From Caldovatus sediminis (GTDB lineage Bacteria; Pseudomonadota; Alphaproteobacteria; Acetobacterales; Acetobacteraceae), in NCBI RefSeq assembly GCF_014644455.1, contig NZ_BMKS01000004.1, positions 310,001-374,000 of the forward strand: a stretch of DNA of 64,000 bases, read 5' to 3'. How positions within the stretch are numbered: position 1 is the stretch's first letter; every line of letters starts with the position of its first letter. Under the pieces are notes generated by a model, which was given only the letters and a program-made list of their open reading frames with translations, was not told the origin of the DNA and searched no databases. A program made the position numbers and the translations under genes. This document shows, in pieces, positions 1 through 10,524 of the stretch.

Positions 1-116
1 CGCCCACCCGACCCAGCCCCCGCAGGCGAACGAAAGGGCCGCCGGCGCGCCGCGGGATCGGCTGCGTCACGCGCTGCCGACCGGCCCTCCCCGCCCGCGT
101 CCGCCAATCCGGCTAC

Positions 117-142
117 GGAAGCCGGGGACCGCCCCGGCTTCC
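117..142. terminator. Perfect 11-bp hairpin, possible terminator
   Basis: GGAAGCCGGGG (117-127) and CCCCGGCTTCC (132-142) are exact inverted repeats around the tetraloop ACCG. No T-tract follows on either strand, so it is not a textbook intrinsic terminator. It probably ends a gene lying before the window. The rest of 1-293 shows no gene I can support. Confidence 0.4.
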
Positions 143-293
143 CGATCGGGGGCGGGAAGGGGAACGCGGCCGCCTGCCCTTGGCCGGCCCGTGGCCCCAC
201 GACTTGCCGCAGCCATCGAAAGGCTCTGGAATGCGACAGCGGTGGCCAGGCCGGCGGCCTCGCCGGAAACGTCCTCATCCTGGGAGAATTCGG

Positions 294-1934
294 ATGGTTG
301 CCTCGCCCGCGCCCACGGCAGGCGCCGAGTCGGACCCGGCCGCCGGCTGGGAGGCGATCATCATCGGCGCCGGCATCGCCGGCATGTACCAGCTCCACCG
401 CCTGCGCGAGCTCGGGATGCGCGTGCGGGTGTTCGAGGCCGGCTCCGACGTCGGCGGCACCTGGTACTGGAACCGCTACCCGGGCGCGCGCTTCGACTCG
501 GAGAGCTGGTCCTACGGCTACTCCTTCTCCGAGGAGCTGCTGCAGGAATGGGAGTGGCCGGAGCACTTCGCCGCCCAGCCGGACACGCTGCGCTACCTCA
601 ACCACGTCGCCGACAAGTTCGACCTGCGCCGGGACATCCGGTTCGACAGCCGCGTCGTCGCCGCGCATTTCGACGACGCCGCGAACCGCTGGACCGTCAC
701 GCTGGAGAGCGGCGAACAGGCCCGGGCCCCGCTGCTGATCACCGCGCTCGGCCCGCTCTCGGCCCACACGCTGCCGAACATCCCCGGCCGCGACAGCTTC
801 GAGGGGCCGGCCTTCCACACCGCCCGCTGGCCGCGCGAGCCGATGAGCCTCGCGGGCAAGCGGGTCGGCATCATCGGCACCGGCGCCACCGCCATCCAGG
901 TCATCCAGACCATCGCCGGGGAGGTCGGACACCTCGCGGTGTTCCAGCGCACCCCCAACTGGGCCGCGCCGCTGCACAACCGGCCGATCACCCCGGAGGA
1001 GCAGAAGCGGATCAAGGCCAGCTACCGCGAGATCTTCGAGCGCTGTCGCCAGACCGACACCTGCTTCATCCACCAGGCCGACCCGCGGAGCGCGCTCGAG
1101 GTCTCGCCGGAGGAGCGCGAGGCCTTCTGGGAGAAGCTGTACGCCGAGCCCGGCTTCGGCATCTGGGTCGGCAACTTCCGCGACGTCCTGACCGACCCGC
1201 GGGCCAACGCCCTGGCCAGCGAGTTCGTGGCCCGCAAGATCCGCGAGCGGGTGAGGGACCCGAAGGTCGCCGAGAAGCTGATCCCGAAGAACCACGGCTT
1301 CGGCACGCGCCGCCTGCCGCTCGAGAGCGGCTACTACGAGGTGTACAACCAGGACAACGTCCTGCTGGTGGACATCAACGAGACGCCGATCGAGCGGATC
1401 ACGCCCAAGGGCATCAGGACCAGCGACGCCGAGCACGAGTTCGACGTGCTCATCTACGCGACCGGCTTCGACGGCGTCACCGGCCCCTACGACCGCATCG
1501 ACATCCGCGGCCCTGGCGGGCGGCGGCTGAAGGACGACTGGGCCGGGACGCCGCGCACCTTCCTCGGCATGCAGGCCGAGGGGTTTCCCAACATGCTCAT
1601 GGTCCTCGGCCCGCACACCGCGCGCGGCAACATACCGCGCAACATCGAGGAGATCGTGGACTGGCTGACCGGCCTGATCCGGCACATGCGCGCCCACGGC
1701 CTGACGCGGGTGGAGCCGCGGCCCGAGGCGGTGGCCGAATGGACCGCCCATGTGGAGGAGGCCGCGTCGCGCCTCCTGTTCAGCCGGGTCAACTCCTGGC
1801 AGACCGGCGTGAACCGCAACGTCGAGGGCCGGGACGTGCGCCGCACCCTCGGCTACTACGGGGGTGCCGTCGCCTACCGCCGCAAGATCGAGGCTGTGGC
1901 CGCGCAGGGCTACCGGGAGTTCGAGTTCCGGTAG
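294..1934 (+). CDS. Flavin-containing (Baeyer-Villiger type) monooxygenase
   Basis: A 546-aa class B flavoprotein monooxygenase that should use NADPH and O2 to oxygenate a ketone or related organic substrate in the cytosol. An FAD-binding GxGxxG motif (GAGIAG) lies about 25 residues from the start, followed by the GTWYWNRYPGARFD segment typical of cyclohexanone/phenylacetone monooxygenases. The Baeyer-Villiger fingerprint FxGxxxHxxxWP is present as FEGPAFHTARWP, and GTGATA marks the NADPH-binding fold. I chose ATG 294 because GGGAGA sits 6 nt upstream and the FAD fold follows directly; an in-frame TTG at 180 would add 38 unconvincing residues. The SDR gene follows after about 115 bp, and alcohol/ketone oxidation pairs like this are common. 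The substrate cannot be told from sequence. Confidence 0.88.
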   Translation: MVASPAPTAGAESDPAAGWEAIIIGAGIAGMYQLHRLRELGMRVRVFEAGSDVGGTWYWNRYPGARFDSESWSYGYSFSEELLQEWEWPEHFAAQPDTLRYLNHVADKFDLRRDIRFDSRVVAAHFDDAANRWTVTLESGEQARAPLLITALGPLSAHTLPNIPGRDSFEGPAFHTARWPREPMSLAGKRVGIIGTGATAIQVIQTIAGEVGHLAVFQRTPNWAAPLHNRPITPEEQKRIKASYREIFERCRQTDTCFIHQADPRSALEVSPEEREAFWEKLYAEPGFGIWVGNFRDVLTDPRANALASEFVARKIRERVRDPKVAEKLIPKNHGFGTRRLPLESGYYEVYNQDNVLLVDINETPIERITPKGIRTSDAEHEFDVLIYATGFDGVTGPYDRIDIRGPGGRRLKDDWAGTPRTFLGMQAEGFPNMLMVLGPHTARGNIPRNIEEIVDWLTGLIRHMRAHGLTRVEPRPEAVAEWTAHVEEAASRLLFSRVNSWQTGVNRNVEGRDVRRTLGYYGGAVAYRRKIEAVAAQGYREFEFR

Positions 1935-2049
1935 GCGCCCGCCCGCTGCGCCGCGCCGCTTGCCTGTCCGGCCGGGCGGGCCGCAATCTCCCCGCCGACG
2001 CGGGAAGTCTGCGGCCGGGCGACCGACGCCTGGGCAGGGGAGGACGCCG

Positions 2050-2802
2050 ATGGATCTCAAGGGCGCGGTCGCGCTGGTGACGGGTGGCAACGGCGGGCTC
2101 GGCCAGCGCATCTGCCACGCGCTGGCGAGGGAGGGCGCCCACATCGCCGTGGTCTACGCCCGCAGCCGCGACCAGGCGGAGGGCGTCGCCCGCGAGCTGG
2201 CGTCGCACCACCAGGTCGCCGCCGCCGCCTTCGCCTGCGACGTCACCGACGGCGCGGCGGTGCAGCGGCTCGTCGGCGACGTCGCGGCGCGCTTCGGCCG
2301 CCTTGACATCCTGGTCAACGACGCCGCCTACAACAAGGCGATCCCCTTCGACGACCTCGACGGCCTGACGCCCGAGGTGTGGGACCGGATCATGGCCGTC
2401 AACCTGACGGGACCGCTGCGGCTGATGAAGGCGGTGGCGCCGTTGATGAAGGCGCAGGGGAGGGGCCGCATCGTCAACATCGCGTCCGTGGCGGGGCTCG
2501 GGCCGACCGGCTCGTCCATCGCCTACGCGGTGTCGAAGGCGGGCCTCATCCACCTGACGCGCTGCATGGCGGTGGCGCTGGCGCCCGCGACGCTGGTCAA
2601 CTGCGTCGCGCCGGGCCTGCTGGAGGGCACGCGCGCGACCGCCAACCTCCGGCCCGAGCAGATCGAGCGATCGGCGGCCGGCTCGCTGCTGAAGAAGGCC
2701 GCCGACAAGGACGACTGCGCCGACATGGTGGTCGCCATGTGCCGCACCGAGACGATGACGGGACAGACGGTGGTCATCGACTCCGGCCGCGTCTTCCACT
2801 GA
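2050..2802 (+). CDS. SDR-family NAD(P)-dependent oxidoreductase
   Basis: A 250-aa classical short-chain dehydrogenase/reductase. It has the N-terminal dinucleotide motif TGGNGGLG, the NDAA variant of the NNAG strand motif, a Ser in the NIAS region and the catalytic YAVSK. The family interconverts alcohols and ketones, or acts as 3-oxoacyl-ACP reductase (FabG-like). The ATG at 2050 has a strong AGGGGAGG about 7 nt upstream, while an open frame extending back to 1864 has no SDR features. It lies just downstream of the flavin monooxygenase and may supply or reduce its substrate (inference). It converges on sseA. Confidence 0.87.
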   Translation: MDLKGAVALVTGGNGGLGQRICHALAREGAHIAVVYARSRDQAEGVARELASHHQVAAAAFACDVTDGAAVQRLVGDVAARFGRLDILVNDAAYNKAIPFDDLDGLTPEVWDRIMAVNLTGPLRLMKAVAPLMKAQGRGRIVNIASVAGLGPTGSSIAYAVSKAGLIHLTRCMAVALAPATLVNCVAPGLLEGTRATANLRPEQIERSAAGSLLKKAADKDDCADMVVAMCRTETMTGQTVVIDSGRVFH

Positions 2803-2811
2803 GCGAGGGCC

Positions 2812-2832
2812 CCCCTCGTCCGTGCCGAGGGG
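2812..2832. terminator. Hairpin between convergent genes
   Basis: CCCCTCG (2812-2818) pairs with CGAGGGG (2826-2832) across a 7-nt loop. Overlapping alternative stems exist: CGAGGG/CCCTCG at 2804-2818 and GGCGCC/GGCGCC at 2831-2847. It sits in the 50-bp gap between two convergent genes, where a bidirectional stop is expected, but there is no U-run. Confidence 0.35.
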
Positions 2833-2852
2833 CGCCCGACCGGCGCCGCGGT

Positions 2853-3737
2853 TCAGTCCCGCTCGATCGGCAGCGACTCGTCCTTCGCCCACTCGCTCAT
2901 CGAGGCGTCGTACACCGCGACGTCCGGGTAGCCGAGCTGGTGCAGCAGGAAGGCGTCGAGCGTCGCCGCGATGCCGCCCCCGCAATAGACCAGGATGCGC
3001 TTGGACGGCTCCGCGCCCACCGCGGCGAAGGCCGCGGCCACCGCCTCGGGCGGCCGGAAGGTCATCGAGGCCGTGTCCACCAGCGACAGTGCCGGGACGT
3101 TGACGCTCCCCGGGATGCGGCCGGGGCGGCCGTAGCGCGGGTTCGCGCCGCTGTGCAGGTCCGGGGCGAGAGCGTTGATGGTGCAGCTTGCCGCATCGCC
3201 GATGGCGGCCCTGACCTCCTCCTTGCCGACGAAGAGCCCTGGCCGCGGCCTGGCGGCCAGGGTCGCCGCCGGATAGCGGGTCTCGGTCGTCTCGGTCGGC
3301 CGCCCCTCAGCGCTCCACTTGTCGAAGCCGCCGTCCAGGATCGCGGCGTCGTCGAAGCCGATCGCCCGCAGCATCCACCAGACGCGCGTCGCCCACTGCG
3401 GGTTCTTGCGCGCATAGAGGACGACGCGCGTTCCCGTGCCGATGCCCTTCGCCGCGAATCGCGCTGCGAGGTCGTCGAGCGCCGGCATCGTGAAGTTGAG
3501 CGGGCTCGCGCGGTCGGAAAGCTCCCCCTGCAGGTCGAGGAAGGCCGAGCCCGGGATGTGCGCCTTGTCGTAGTCGCCGCGGCCGCTCTCGACCCGGTAT
3601 GGCCGGCCGGTCCCCGTCTCGTAGTGCAGATAGGTCGTGCAGTCGAAGACGCGGAGCGAGGGGGCGCCGAGATTGTCCGCCAGCCAGCGGGTATCGACGA
3701 TGGCCTCGGGGTGGGCGTAGCGCGGTGTCGCTGTCAT
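2853..3737 (-). CDS. sseA: 3-mercaptopyruvate/thiosulfate sulfurtransferase
   Basis: A 294-aa two-domain rhodanese. The N-terminal domain is the inactive copy; the C-terminal domain holds the active-site loop CGGGIAAT with nucleophilic Cys252, close to the CGSGVTA loop of mercaptopyruvate sulfurtransferases. It transfers sulfane sulfur from 3-mercaptopyruvate (or thiosulfate) to thiol acceptors or cyanide in the cytosol. The start at 3737 is supported by GGAAGG about 8 nt upstream and by its position just before the first rhodanese strand. The open frame continues upstream only through low-complexity sequence. It is divergent from glmU across 279 bp. Mercaptopyruvate versus thiosulfate specificity is not settled by the loop. 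Confidence 0.9.
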   Translation of the reverse strand: MTATPRYAHPEAIVDTRWLADNLGAPSLRVFDCTTYLHYETGTGRPYRVESGRGDYDKAHIPGSAFLDLQGELSDRASPLNFTMPALDDLAARFAAKGIGTGTRVVLYARKNPQWATRVWWMLRAIGFDDAAILDGGFDKWSAEGRPTETTETRYPAATLAARPRPGLFVGKEEVRAAIGDAASCTINALAPDLHSGANPRYGRPGRIPGSVNVPALSLVDTASMTFRPPEAVAAAFAAVGAEPSKRILVYCGGGIAATLDAFLLHQLGYPDVAVYDASMSEWAKDESLPIERD

Positions 3738-3954
3738 CGGGCGTCCTTCCGGCATCATGGCGCGGCTCTCGCCGTCGTGCGCTGCCCAAGGCTGCGCCGA
3801 ACGGGCGGGGGCCGCAAGCAGGCCCCGGGCTCTGGCGCGGATCCGCCGGACGCACGCCGCGCCCTTCCGCGGCACGGGCCGGGCGGCGGCGCCGGCGTTT
3901 CTCATGTCCGCGTGAGGGTCGCCTCCCAACGCCCGTCACATCGCGCAAAACGGA

Positions 3955-3983
3955 TTGACCGGCGCCCTGCCGGGCCGTGCTTG
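3955..3983 (+). promoter_or_regulatory. Candidate glmU promoter
   Basis: TTGACC at 3955-3960, preceded by an A-rich stretch (GCAAAACGGA), then 17 bp, then TGCTTG. The -35 is good and the -10 poor. It lies 34 bp before the glmU start. Confidence 0.35.
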
Positions 3984-4016
3984 CCCCGGCGCGGGCGGCG
4001 GCTTAACCCGGTCGGC

Positions 4017-5345
4017 ATGACCGATTCGGCCGCTCCCGCCGTCGCCATCGTCCTCGCCGCCGGACTCGGCACCCGGATGCGCTCGGCGCTGCCCAAGGCG
4101 CTGCACCCGATCGCCGGCCGGCCCATGCTGCGCCACCTGCTCGCCGCCGTGGAGCCGGTGTTCGAGCGGGTGGTGGTCGTGGTCGGCCCGGAGATGCCGG
4201 CGCCGGAGAAGGCCGCGGCGCCGCACCCGACGGTCGTGCAGGCCGAGCGCCTCGGCACCGCCCACGCCGCGTTGCAGGCGGCGCCGCTGCTCGAGGGCTG
4301 GGGCGGCGATGCCGCCGTGCTCTACGCCGACAACCCGCTGATCCGGCCGGAGACGCTGCGCCGCCTGCGCGCGGCGCGGCGCGAGGCCGACCTCGCCCTG
4401 CTCGCCATGCGCCCCGCCGATCCGGGCCGCTACGGCCGGGTGATCGGCGACGGCACGGGCGGCGTGGCGCGCATCGTCGAATGGGCGGACGCGAGCGAGG
4501 CGGAACGCGCGGAGGGGCTGTGCAACGCCGGCGTCGTCTGCGCCCGCGCCGCCGACCTGCTGCGCTGGCTGCGCGCGGTGCGCAACGACAACGCCAAGGG
4601 CGAGTACTACCTGACCGACGTGGTCGCGCTGGCCCGCGCCGAGGGCCGGCGCTGCGTCGCCGTGGAGGCGCCGGAGGCCGAGCTGCGCGGCATCAACAGC
4701 CGCGCCGAGCTGGCGGCGGCGGAGGCGGAGGTGCAGGCCGGGCTGCGCGGGGCGGCGCTGGAGGCGGGCGCCACCCTGGTCGCGCCGGAGACGGTGTTCC
4801 TCAGCCACGACACGCGCCTCGGCGCGGACGTGACGGTGGGCCCGAACGTGGTGTTCGGCCCGGGCGTGACGGTGGAGGAGGGGGCCGAGATCCGCGCCTT
4901 CTCCCACCTCGAGGGCTGCGTCGTGCGGCGCGGGGCGATCGTCGGCCCCTTCGCGCGGCTGCGGCCCGGCACGGTGGTCGAGGCCGGCGCCCATGTCGGC
5001 AATTTCGTCGAGCTGAAGGCGGCGGTGCTGGGGGAGGGGGCGAAGGCCAACCACCTCGCCTATCTCGGCGACGCCACCATCGGCGCCGGCGCCAACATCG
5101 GCGCCGGCACCATCACCTGCAATTACGACGGCCTCGCCAAGCACCGCACCGAGATCGGCGAGGGCGCCTTCATCGGCTCCGACACCGCCCTCGTCGCGCC
5201 GGTGCGCGTCGGCGCGCGCGCCCTGGTCGGCGCCGGCAGCGTCATCACCGAGGACGTGCCGGACGACGCGCTCGCCATCGCGCGCGGCCGCCAGGCGGTG
5301 AAGCCGGGGCGCGGCTTCAAGGGCAAGCCGGGCAAGGGAGGCTGA
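4017..5345 (+). CDS. glmU: Bifunctional GlmU (GlcN-1-P acetyltransferase / GlcNAc-1-P uridylyltransferase)
   Basis: Makes UDP-N-acetylglucosamine, the precursor of peptidoglycan and LPS, by acetylating glucosamine-1-phosphate and then transferring UMP. The N-terminal nucleotidyltransferase starts with LAAGLGTRM (about residues 12-20), with the metal/nucleotide segment LYADNPL. The C-terminal half, from about residue 240, is a left-handed beta-helix of hexapeptide repeats (ADVTVGPNVVFG and following, then ANIGAGTITCNYDG), as in the acetyltransferase domain. At 442 aa it is slightly shorter than E. coli GlmU (456). The ATG lacks an obvious Shine-Dalgarno. It is followed after 3 bp by glmS, so the two are surely co-transcribed and supply successive steps. 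Confidence 0.97.
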   Translation: MTDSAAPAVAIVLAAGLGTRMRSALPKALHPIAGRPMLRHLLAAVEPVFERVVVVVGPEMPAPEKAAAPHPTVVQAERLGTAHAALQAAPLLEGWGGDAAVLYADNPLIRPETLRRLRAARREADLALLAMRPADPGRYGRVIGDGTGGVARIVEWADASEAERAEGLCNAGVVCARAADLLRWLRAVRNDNAKGEYYLTDVVALARAEGRRCVAVEAPEAELRGINSRAELAAAEAEVQAGLRGAALEAGATLVAPETVFLSHDTRLGADVTVGPNVVFGPGVTVEEGAEIRAFSHLEGCVVRRGAIVGPFARLRPGTVVEAGAHVGNFVELKAAVLGEGAKANHLAYLGDATIGAGANIGAGTITCNYDGLAKHRTEIGEGAFIGSDTALVAPVRVGARALVGAGSVITEDVPDDALAIARGRQAVKPGRGFKGKPGKGG

Positions 5346-5348
5346 CGC

Positions 5349-7172
<1,824 letters not shown>

Positions 7173-7189
7173 GGGCGGGCGCCCGGCGC

Positions 7190-7210
7190 CGCCGGGCTGA
7201 CAGCCCGGCG
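7190..7210. terminator. 9-bp hairpin after glmS
   Basis: CGCCGGGCT-GAC-AGCCCGGCG is a perfect inverted repeat 18 bp after the glmS stop. There is no T-run. It overlaps the -35-like CTGACA of the next promoter candidate, so it could be either a terminator or an operator. Confidence 0.4.
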
Positions 7211-7225
7211 CGGCAGGCCTATCTT
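7197..7225 (+). promoter_or_regulatory. Candidate gabD promoter
   Basis: CTGACA (7197-7202), 17 bp, TATCTT (7220-7225), ending 30 bp before the gabD ATG. The -35 falls inside the glmS-gabD hairpin. Confidence 0.4.
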
Positions 7226-7255
7226 CCCCGCACGCCCGAACGGGGAGACGCCGCC

Positions 7256-8734
7256 ATGCTCGATGTCACCGCCAAGCTGCCGCTCAAGGACCCGGAGCTG
7301 CTGCGCCAGGCGAACTACATCGCCGGGAAGTGGGTGCAGGCCGACAGCGGCCGCACCATCGAGGTGCGGAACCCCGCCAACGGCGAGCTCGTCGGCACCG
7401 TCCCCGCCATGGGCGCCGCCGAGACCCGCCGCGCCATCGAGGCGGCGAACGCCGCCTGGCCCGCCTGGCGCGCCATGCTGGCCAAGGAACGTGCGGCGAT
7501 CCTGCGCCGCCTCGCCGAGCTGATGCACCAGCACGCCGACGACCTCGCCGCGATCATGACCGCCGAGCAGGGCAAGCCGCTCGCGGAATCCAAGGGCGAG
7601 GTCGCCTACGCCGCCTCCTTCATCGAGTGGTTCGCCGAGGAGGCGCGCCGCGTCTACGGCGAGACCATCCCGCAGAACGCCAAGGGCCGGCGGATCATCG
7701 TGCAGAAGGAGCCGATCGGCGTCTTCGCCGCGATCACGCCCTGGAACTTCCCCTCCGCCATGATCACCCGCAAGGCCGGGCCGGGCTGGGCCGCGGGCTG
7801 CACCGGCGTGATCCGCCCCGCCTCGCAGACGCCCTTCTCGGCCCTCGCCCTCGCGGTGCTGGCCGAGCGCGCGGGCATGCCGCCCGGCGTGTGCAACGTC
7901 ATCACCGGCCCCTCGGGCGAGACGGGGAAGGAGCTCACCTCCAACCCGATCGTGCGCAAGCTCTCCTTCACCGGCTCGACCGAGGTCGGGCGGGTGCTGC
8001 TCGCGCAGTGCGCGCCGACGATCAAGAAGACCTCGATGGAGCTCGGCGGCAACGCGCCCTTCATCGTCTTCGACGACGCGGACCTCGACGCCGCCGTGCA
8101 GGGGGCGATGGCCTCGAAGTACCGCAACACCGGCCAGACCTGCGTCTGCGCCAACCGCATCCTGGTGCAGGACGGCGTCTACGAGGCCTTCGCCGAGAAG
8201 CTGAAGGCCGCGGTCGAGGCGCTGAAGGTCGGCCCGGGCATGGAGCCCGGCGTCACCCAGGGCCCGCTGATCAACGCCGCCGCGGTGGCGAAGGTCGAGG
8301 AGCACATCGCCGACGCCACGGCGAAGGGCGCGCGGATCGTCACCGGCGGCAAGCGGCACCCGCTCGGCGGCAATTTCTTCCAGCCGACCGTCCTCGCCGA
8401 CGTCCCGCCGAACGCCCTGATCTTCAAGGAGGAGACCTTCGGCCCCGTCGCTCCCCTCTTCCGCTTCAGGACCGAGGAGGAGGCGATCCGCATGGCCAAC
8501 GACACGGAGTTCGGCCTCGCCGCCTACTTCTACGCCCGCGACGTCGGCCGCATCTTCCGCGTCGCCGAGGCGCTGGAATACGGCATCGTCGGCATCAACG
8601 AGGGCATCATCTCGACCGCCGAGGCGCCGTTCGGCGGCTTCAAGCAGTCCGGCCTCGGGCGCGAGGGCAGCCACTACGGCATCGAGGAGTATCTGGAGAT
8701 CAAGTACCTCGCCCTCGGCGGCATCGGGACCTGA
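7256..8734 (+). CDS. gabD: NAD(P)-dependent succinate-semialdehyde dehydrogenase
   Basis: A 492-aa aldehyde dehydrogenase that oxidises succinate semialdehyde to succinate in GABA degradation. It has the Rossmann motif FTGSTEVGR, the general-base segment ELGGNAPFIVF (family Glu), and the catalytic loop NTGQTCVCANR with Cys296 and a second Cys298, the pair typical of the GabD subgroup. Length matches the family (about 480-490). ATG 7256 has GGGGAG 9 nt upstream. It stands apart from glmS by a hairpin and its own promoter candidate, and is followed by gor after 85 bp. A related semialdehyde such as glutarate semialdehyde is possible. Confidence 0.93.
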   Translation: MLDVTAKLPLKDPELLRQANYIAGKWVQADSGRTIEVRNPANGELVGTVPAMGAAETRRAIEAANAAWPAWRAMLAKERAAILRRLAELMHQHADDLAAIMTAEQGKPLAESKGEVAYAASFIEWFAEEARRVYGETIPQNAKGRRIIVQKEPIGVFAAITPWNFPSAMITRKAGPGWAAGCTGVIRPASQTPFSALALAVLAERAGMPPGVCNVITGPSGETGKELTSNPIVRKLSFTGSTEVGRVLLAQCAPTIKKTSMELGGNAPFIVFDDADLDAAVQGAMASKYRNTGQTCVCANRILVQDGVYEAFAEKLKAAVEALKVGPGMEPGVTQGPLINAAAVAKVEEHIADATAKGARIVTGGKRHPLGGNFFQPTVLADVPPNALIFKEETFGPVAPLFRFRTEEEAIRMANDTEFGLAAYFYARDVGRIFRVAEALEYGIVGINEGIISTAEAPFGGFKQSGLGREGSHYGIEEYLEIKYLALGGIGT

Positions 8735-8819
8735 GCGGCGCGCCGCCGGCCCCGCCGCGACCGCGCGGCCGCCGGGGCGAAGCAGCCGGGCGCGGCGCGC
8801 GCCGGCAGGGGAGAGACGC

Positions 8820-10199
8820 ATGGCCTACGACTTCGACCTCTTCGTGATCGGCGGCGGCTCCGCCGGCGTGCGCTGCGCGCGCATCGCCGCGGGGCACGGC
8901 GCGCGCGTCGCCATCGCGGAGGAGCGCTTCTGGGGCGGCACCTGCGTCAATGTCGGCTGCGTGCCCAAGAAGATCATGGTCAACGCCGCCGAATACGGCG
9001 CCTGGATCGAGGACGCCCCGGCCTTCGGCTGGCAGGTCCGCAAGGGCCCGCACGACTGGGCGAAGCTCGCCGCCGCCCGCGACGCGGAGGTGCAGCGCCT
9101 CTCGGCCCTCTACCGCACTATGCTGGAGAACGCCGGCTGCACCGTGTTCGAGTGCCGCGCCGCCTTCGTGGACCCCCACACCCTCCAGGTCGGCGAGTCC
9201 CGCGTCACCGCCGAGCGCATCGTGATCGCCACCGGCGGACGCCCGGTGCGGCCGGACATCCCGGGCGCCGGGCTCGGCCTGGTCTCCGACGACGTCTTCA
9301 CCATGCACGCCCTGCCGCGGCGCATCGCCATCGTCGGCTCGGGCTTCATCGCGGTGGAGTTCGCCGGCGTCTATCACGGCCTCGGCGCGGAGGTGGACCT
9401 GGTCTACCGCGCCGAGCTGCCGCTCCGCGGCTTCGACCAGGACCTGCGCGCCGCGCTGCGCGACGCCTACGACGCCCAGGGCATCCGCCTGCATCCCGGC
9501 CAGCAGCCGGCCGCGGTCGAGCGCCGCGGCCGCGGCGTCGTCCTCCGCACCCTGAAAGGCGGCGAGATCGAGGCCGACTGCGTCCTCTTCGCCACCGGCC
9601 GCGAGCCCAACACCCACGGCCTCGGCCTCGAGGCGGCCGGCGTCGGCTGCACCGAGGAGGGCGCGGTGATCGTGGACGACGACCACGCCACCACCCGGCC
9701 CCACATCTTCGCCATCGGCGACGTGACGGACCGGCTGAACCTCACGCCGATGGCGACCGCCGTCGGCCACGCGCTCGCCGACACGCTGTTCGGCGACGCC
9801 CCGCGCCGCGCCAGCTACCGCAACGTCCCGGCCGCCGTCTTCTCCTCCCCGCCGATCGCCACGGTCGGGATGACCGAGGCCGACGCCGCCGCGCAGGGGC
9901 CCTGCGACATCTACCTCGCCCGCTTCACCCCGATGCGGCACACCATCAGCCGCCGGCCGCGGCGCACGCTGATGAAGCTCGTCGTCTGCCAGCGCACGCG
10001 CCAGGTCCTCGGCGCCCACATGCTCGGCGAGGACGCGCCGGAGATCATGCAGGGCATCGCCATCGCCGTGGCGATGGGCGCGACCAAGGAGGACTTCGAC
10101 CGCACCATCGGCATCCACCCGACCGCGGCCGAGGAGTTCGTCACCCTGCGCACCCGGGTCCGCGAGGTCGGGCTGCCGGAGAGGGCGGCGGCGCAGTAG
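8820..10199 (+). CDS. gor: Glutathione-disulfide reductase
   Basis: A 459-aa FAD- and NADPH-dependent disulfide oxidoreductase that keeps glutathione reduced in the cytosol. FAD motif GGGSAG is near the N-terminus and the redox-active disulfide is Cys42/Cys47 in [14 protein letters not shown] second GxGxxA motif ([10 protein letters not shown]) binds NADPH, ATGREPN precedes the central domain, and the C-terminal HPTAAEEF carries the catalytic His-Glu pair. Together these favour glutathione reductase over dihydrolipoamide or mercuric reductase. The RBS GGGGAGAG precedes ATG 8820. It is probably co-transcribed with gabD. Confidence 0.93.
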   Translation: MAYDFDLFVIGGGSAGVRCARIAAGHGARVAIAEERFWGGTCVNVGCVPKKIMVNAAEYGAWIEDAPAFGWQVRKGPHDWAKLAAARDAEVQRLSALYRTMLENAGCTVFECRAAFVDPHTLQVGESRVTAERIVIATGGRPVRPDIPGAGLGLVSDDVFTMHALPRRIAIVGSGFIAVEFAGVYHGLGAEVDLVYRAELPLRGFDQDLRAALRDAYDAQGIRLHPGQQPAAVERRGRGVVLRTLKGGEIEADCVLFATGREPNTHGLGLEAAGVGCTEEGAVIVDDDHATTRPHIFAIGDVTDRLNLTPMATAVGHALADTLFGDAPRRASYRNVPAAVFSSPPIATVGMTEADAAAQGPCDIYLARFTPMRHTISRRPRRTLMKLVVCQRTRQVLGAHMLGEDAPEIMQGIAIAVAMGATKEDFDRTIGIHPTAAEEFVTLRTRVREVGLPERAAAQ

Positions 10200-10377
10200 C
10201 CGTGCGCCGAGGGGGGCCGCGTCGGATCGTCGCCTTCGCCTGGGCCGGGCCTTCCCGCGCGGAGACCGTCGCGCCCGGCGGAGGCGGCGCCCTTGCCTGG
10301 CACCGGCGCCGCCCCGATCGCCGGGTCCTGCGGGACGGGGGCGCGCCCCGCCACGCCCGGGCGCGTGGCCATGCGTC

Positions 10378-10409
10378 CCGCCGGGCGCGGTCACGGTCGC
10401 GCCCGGCGG
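10378..10409. terminator. Perfect 12-bp hairpin downstream of gor
   Basis: CCGCCGGGCGCG (10378-10389) pairs exactly with CGCGCCCGGCGG (10398-10409) over the loop GTCACGGT. There is no U-tract. It lies upstream of the next promoter candidate, so a role in ending gor transcription fits better than attenuation. Confidence 0.45.
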
Positions 10410-10469
10410 CCGTCCTTCCTCGCCCTGCGCGCGGGGCGGGCGGCGGCGGAGCGGCCGGGCCGGGGCGGG

Positions 10470-10498
10470 TTCACCGGGCCGCGCCGGTCGGCTAGAGT
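10470..10498 (+). promoter_or_regulatory. Candidate promoter of the DAHP synthase gene
   Basis: TTCACC, 17 bp, TAGAGT. The -10 ends 26 bp before the ATG at 10525. The same N17 arrangement is seen before nadE. Confidence 0.45.
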
Positions 10499-10524
10499 CC
10501 GGCGCTTTCCTGGAGACTGCGACC

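Larger units (their letters stand above)
10200..10524. other. Intergenic region between gor and the DAHP synthase gene
   Basis: 325 bp with no supported gene. It contains a 14-mer GTCGCGCCCGGCGG twice (10268-10281 and 10396-10409). A strong hairpin (10378-10409) uses the second copy, and a promoter-like pair lies at 10470-10498. Confidence 0.5.

Noticed and set aside
10378-10524. Attenuator controlling the DAHP synthase gene
   Set aside because: The hairpin lies upstream of the promoter candidate at 10470-10498, and no leader peptide with aromatic codons is visible.
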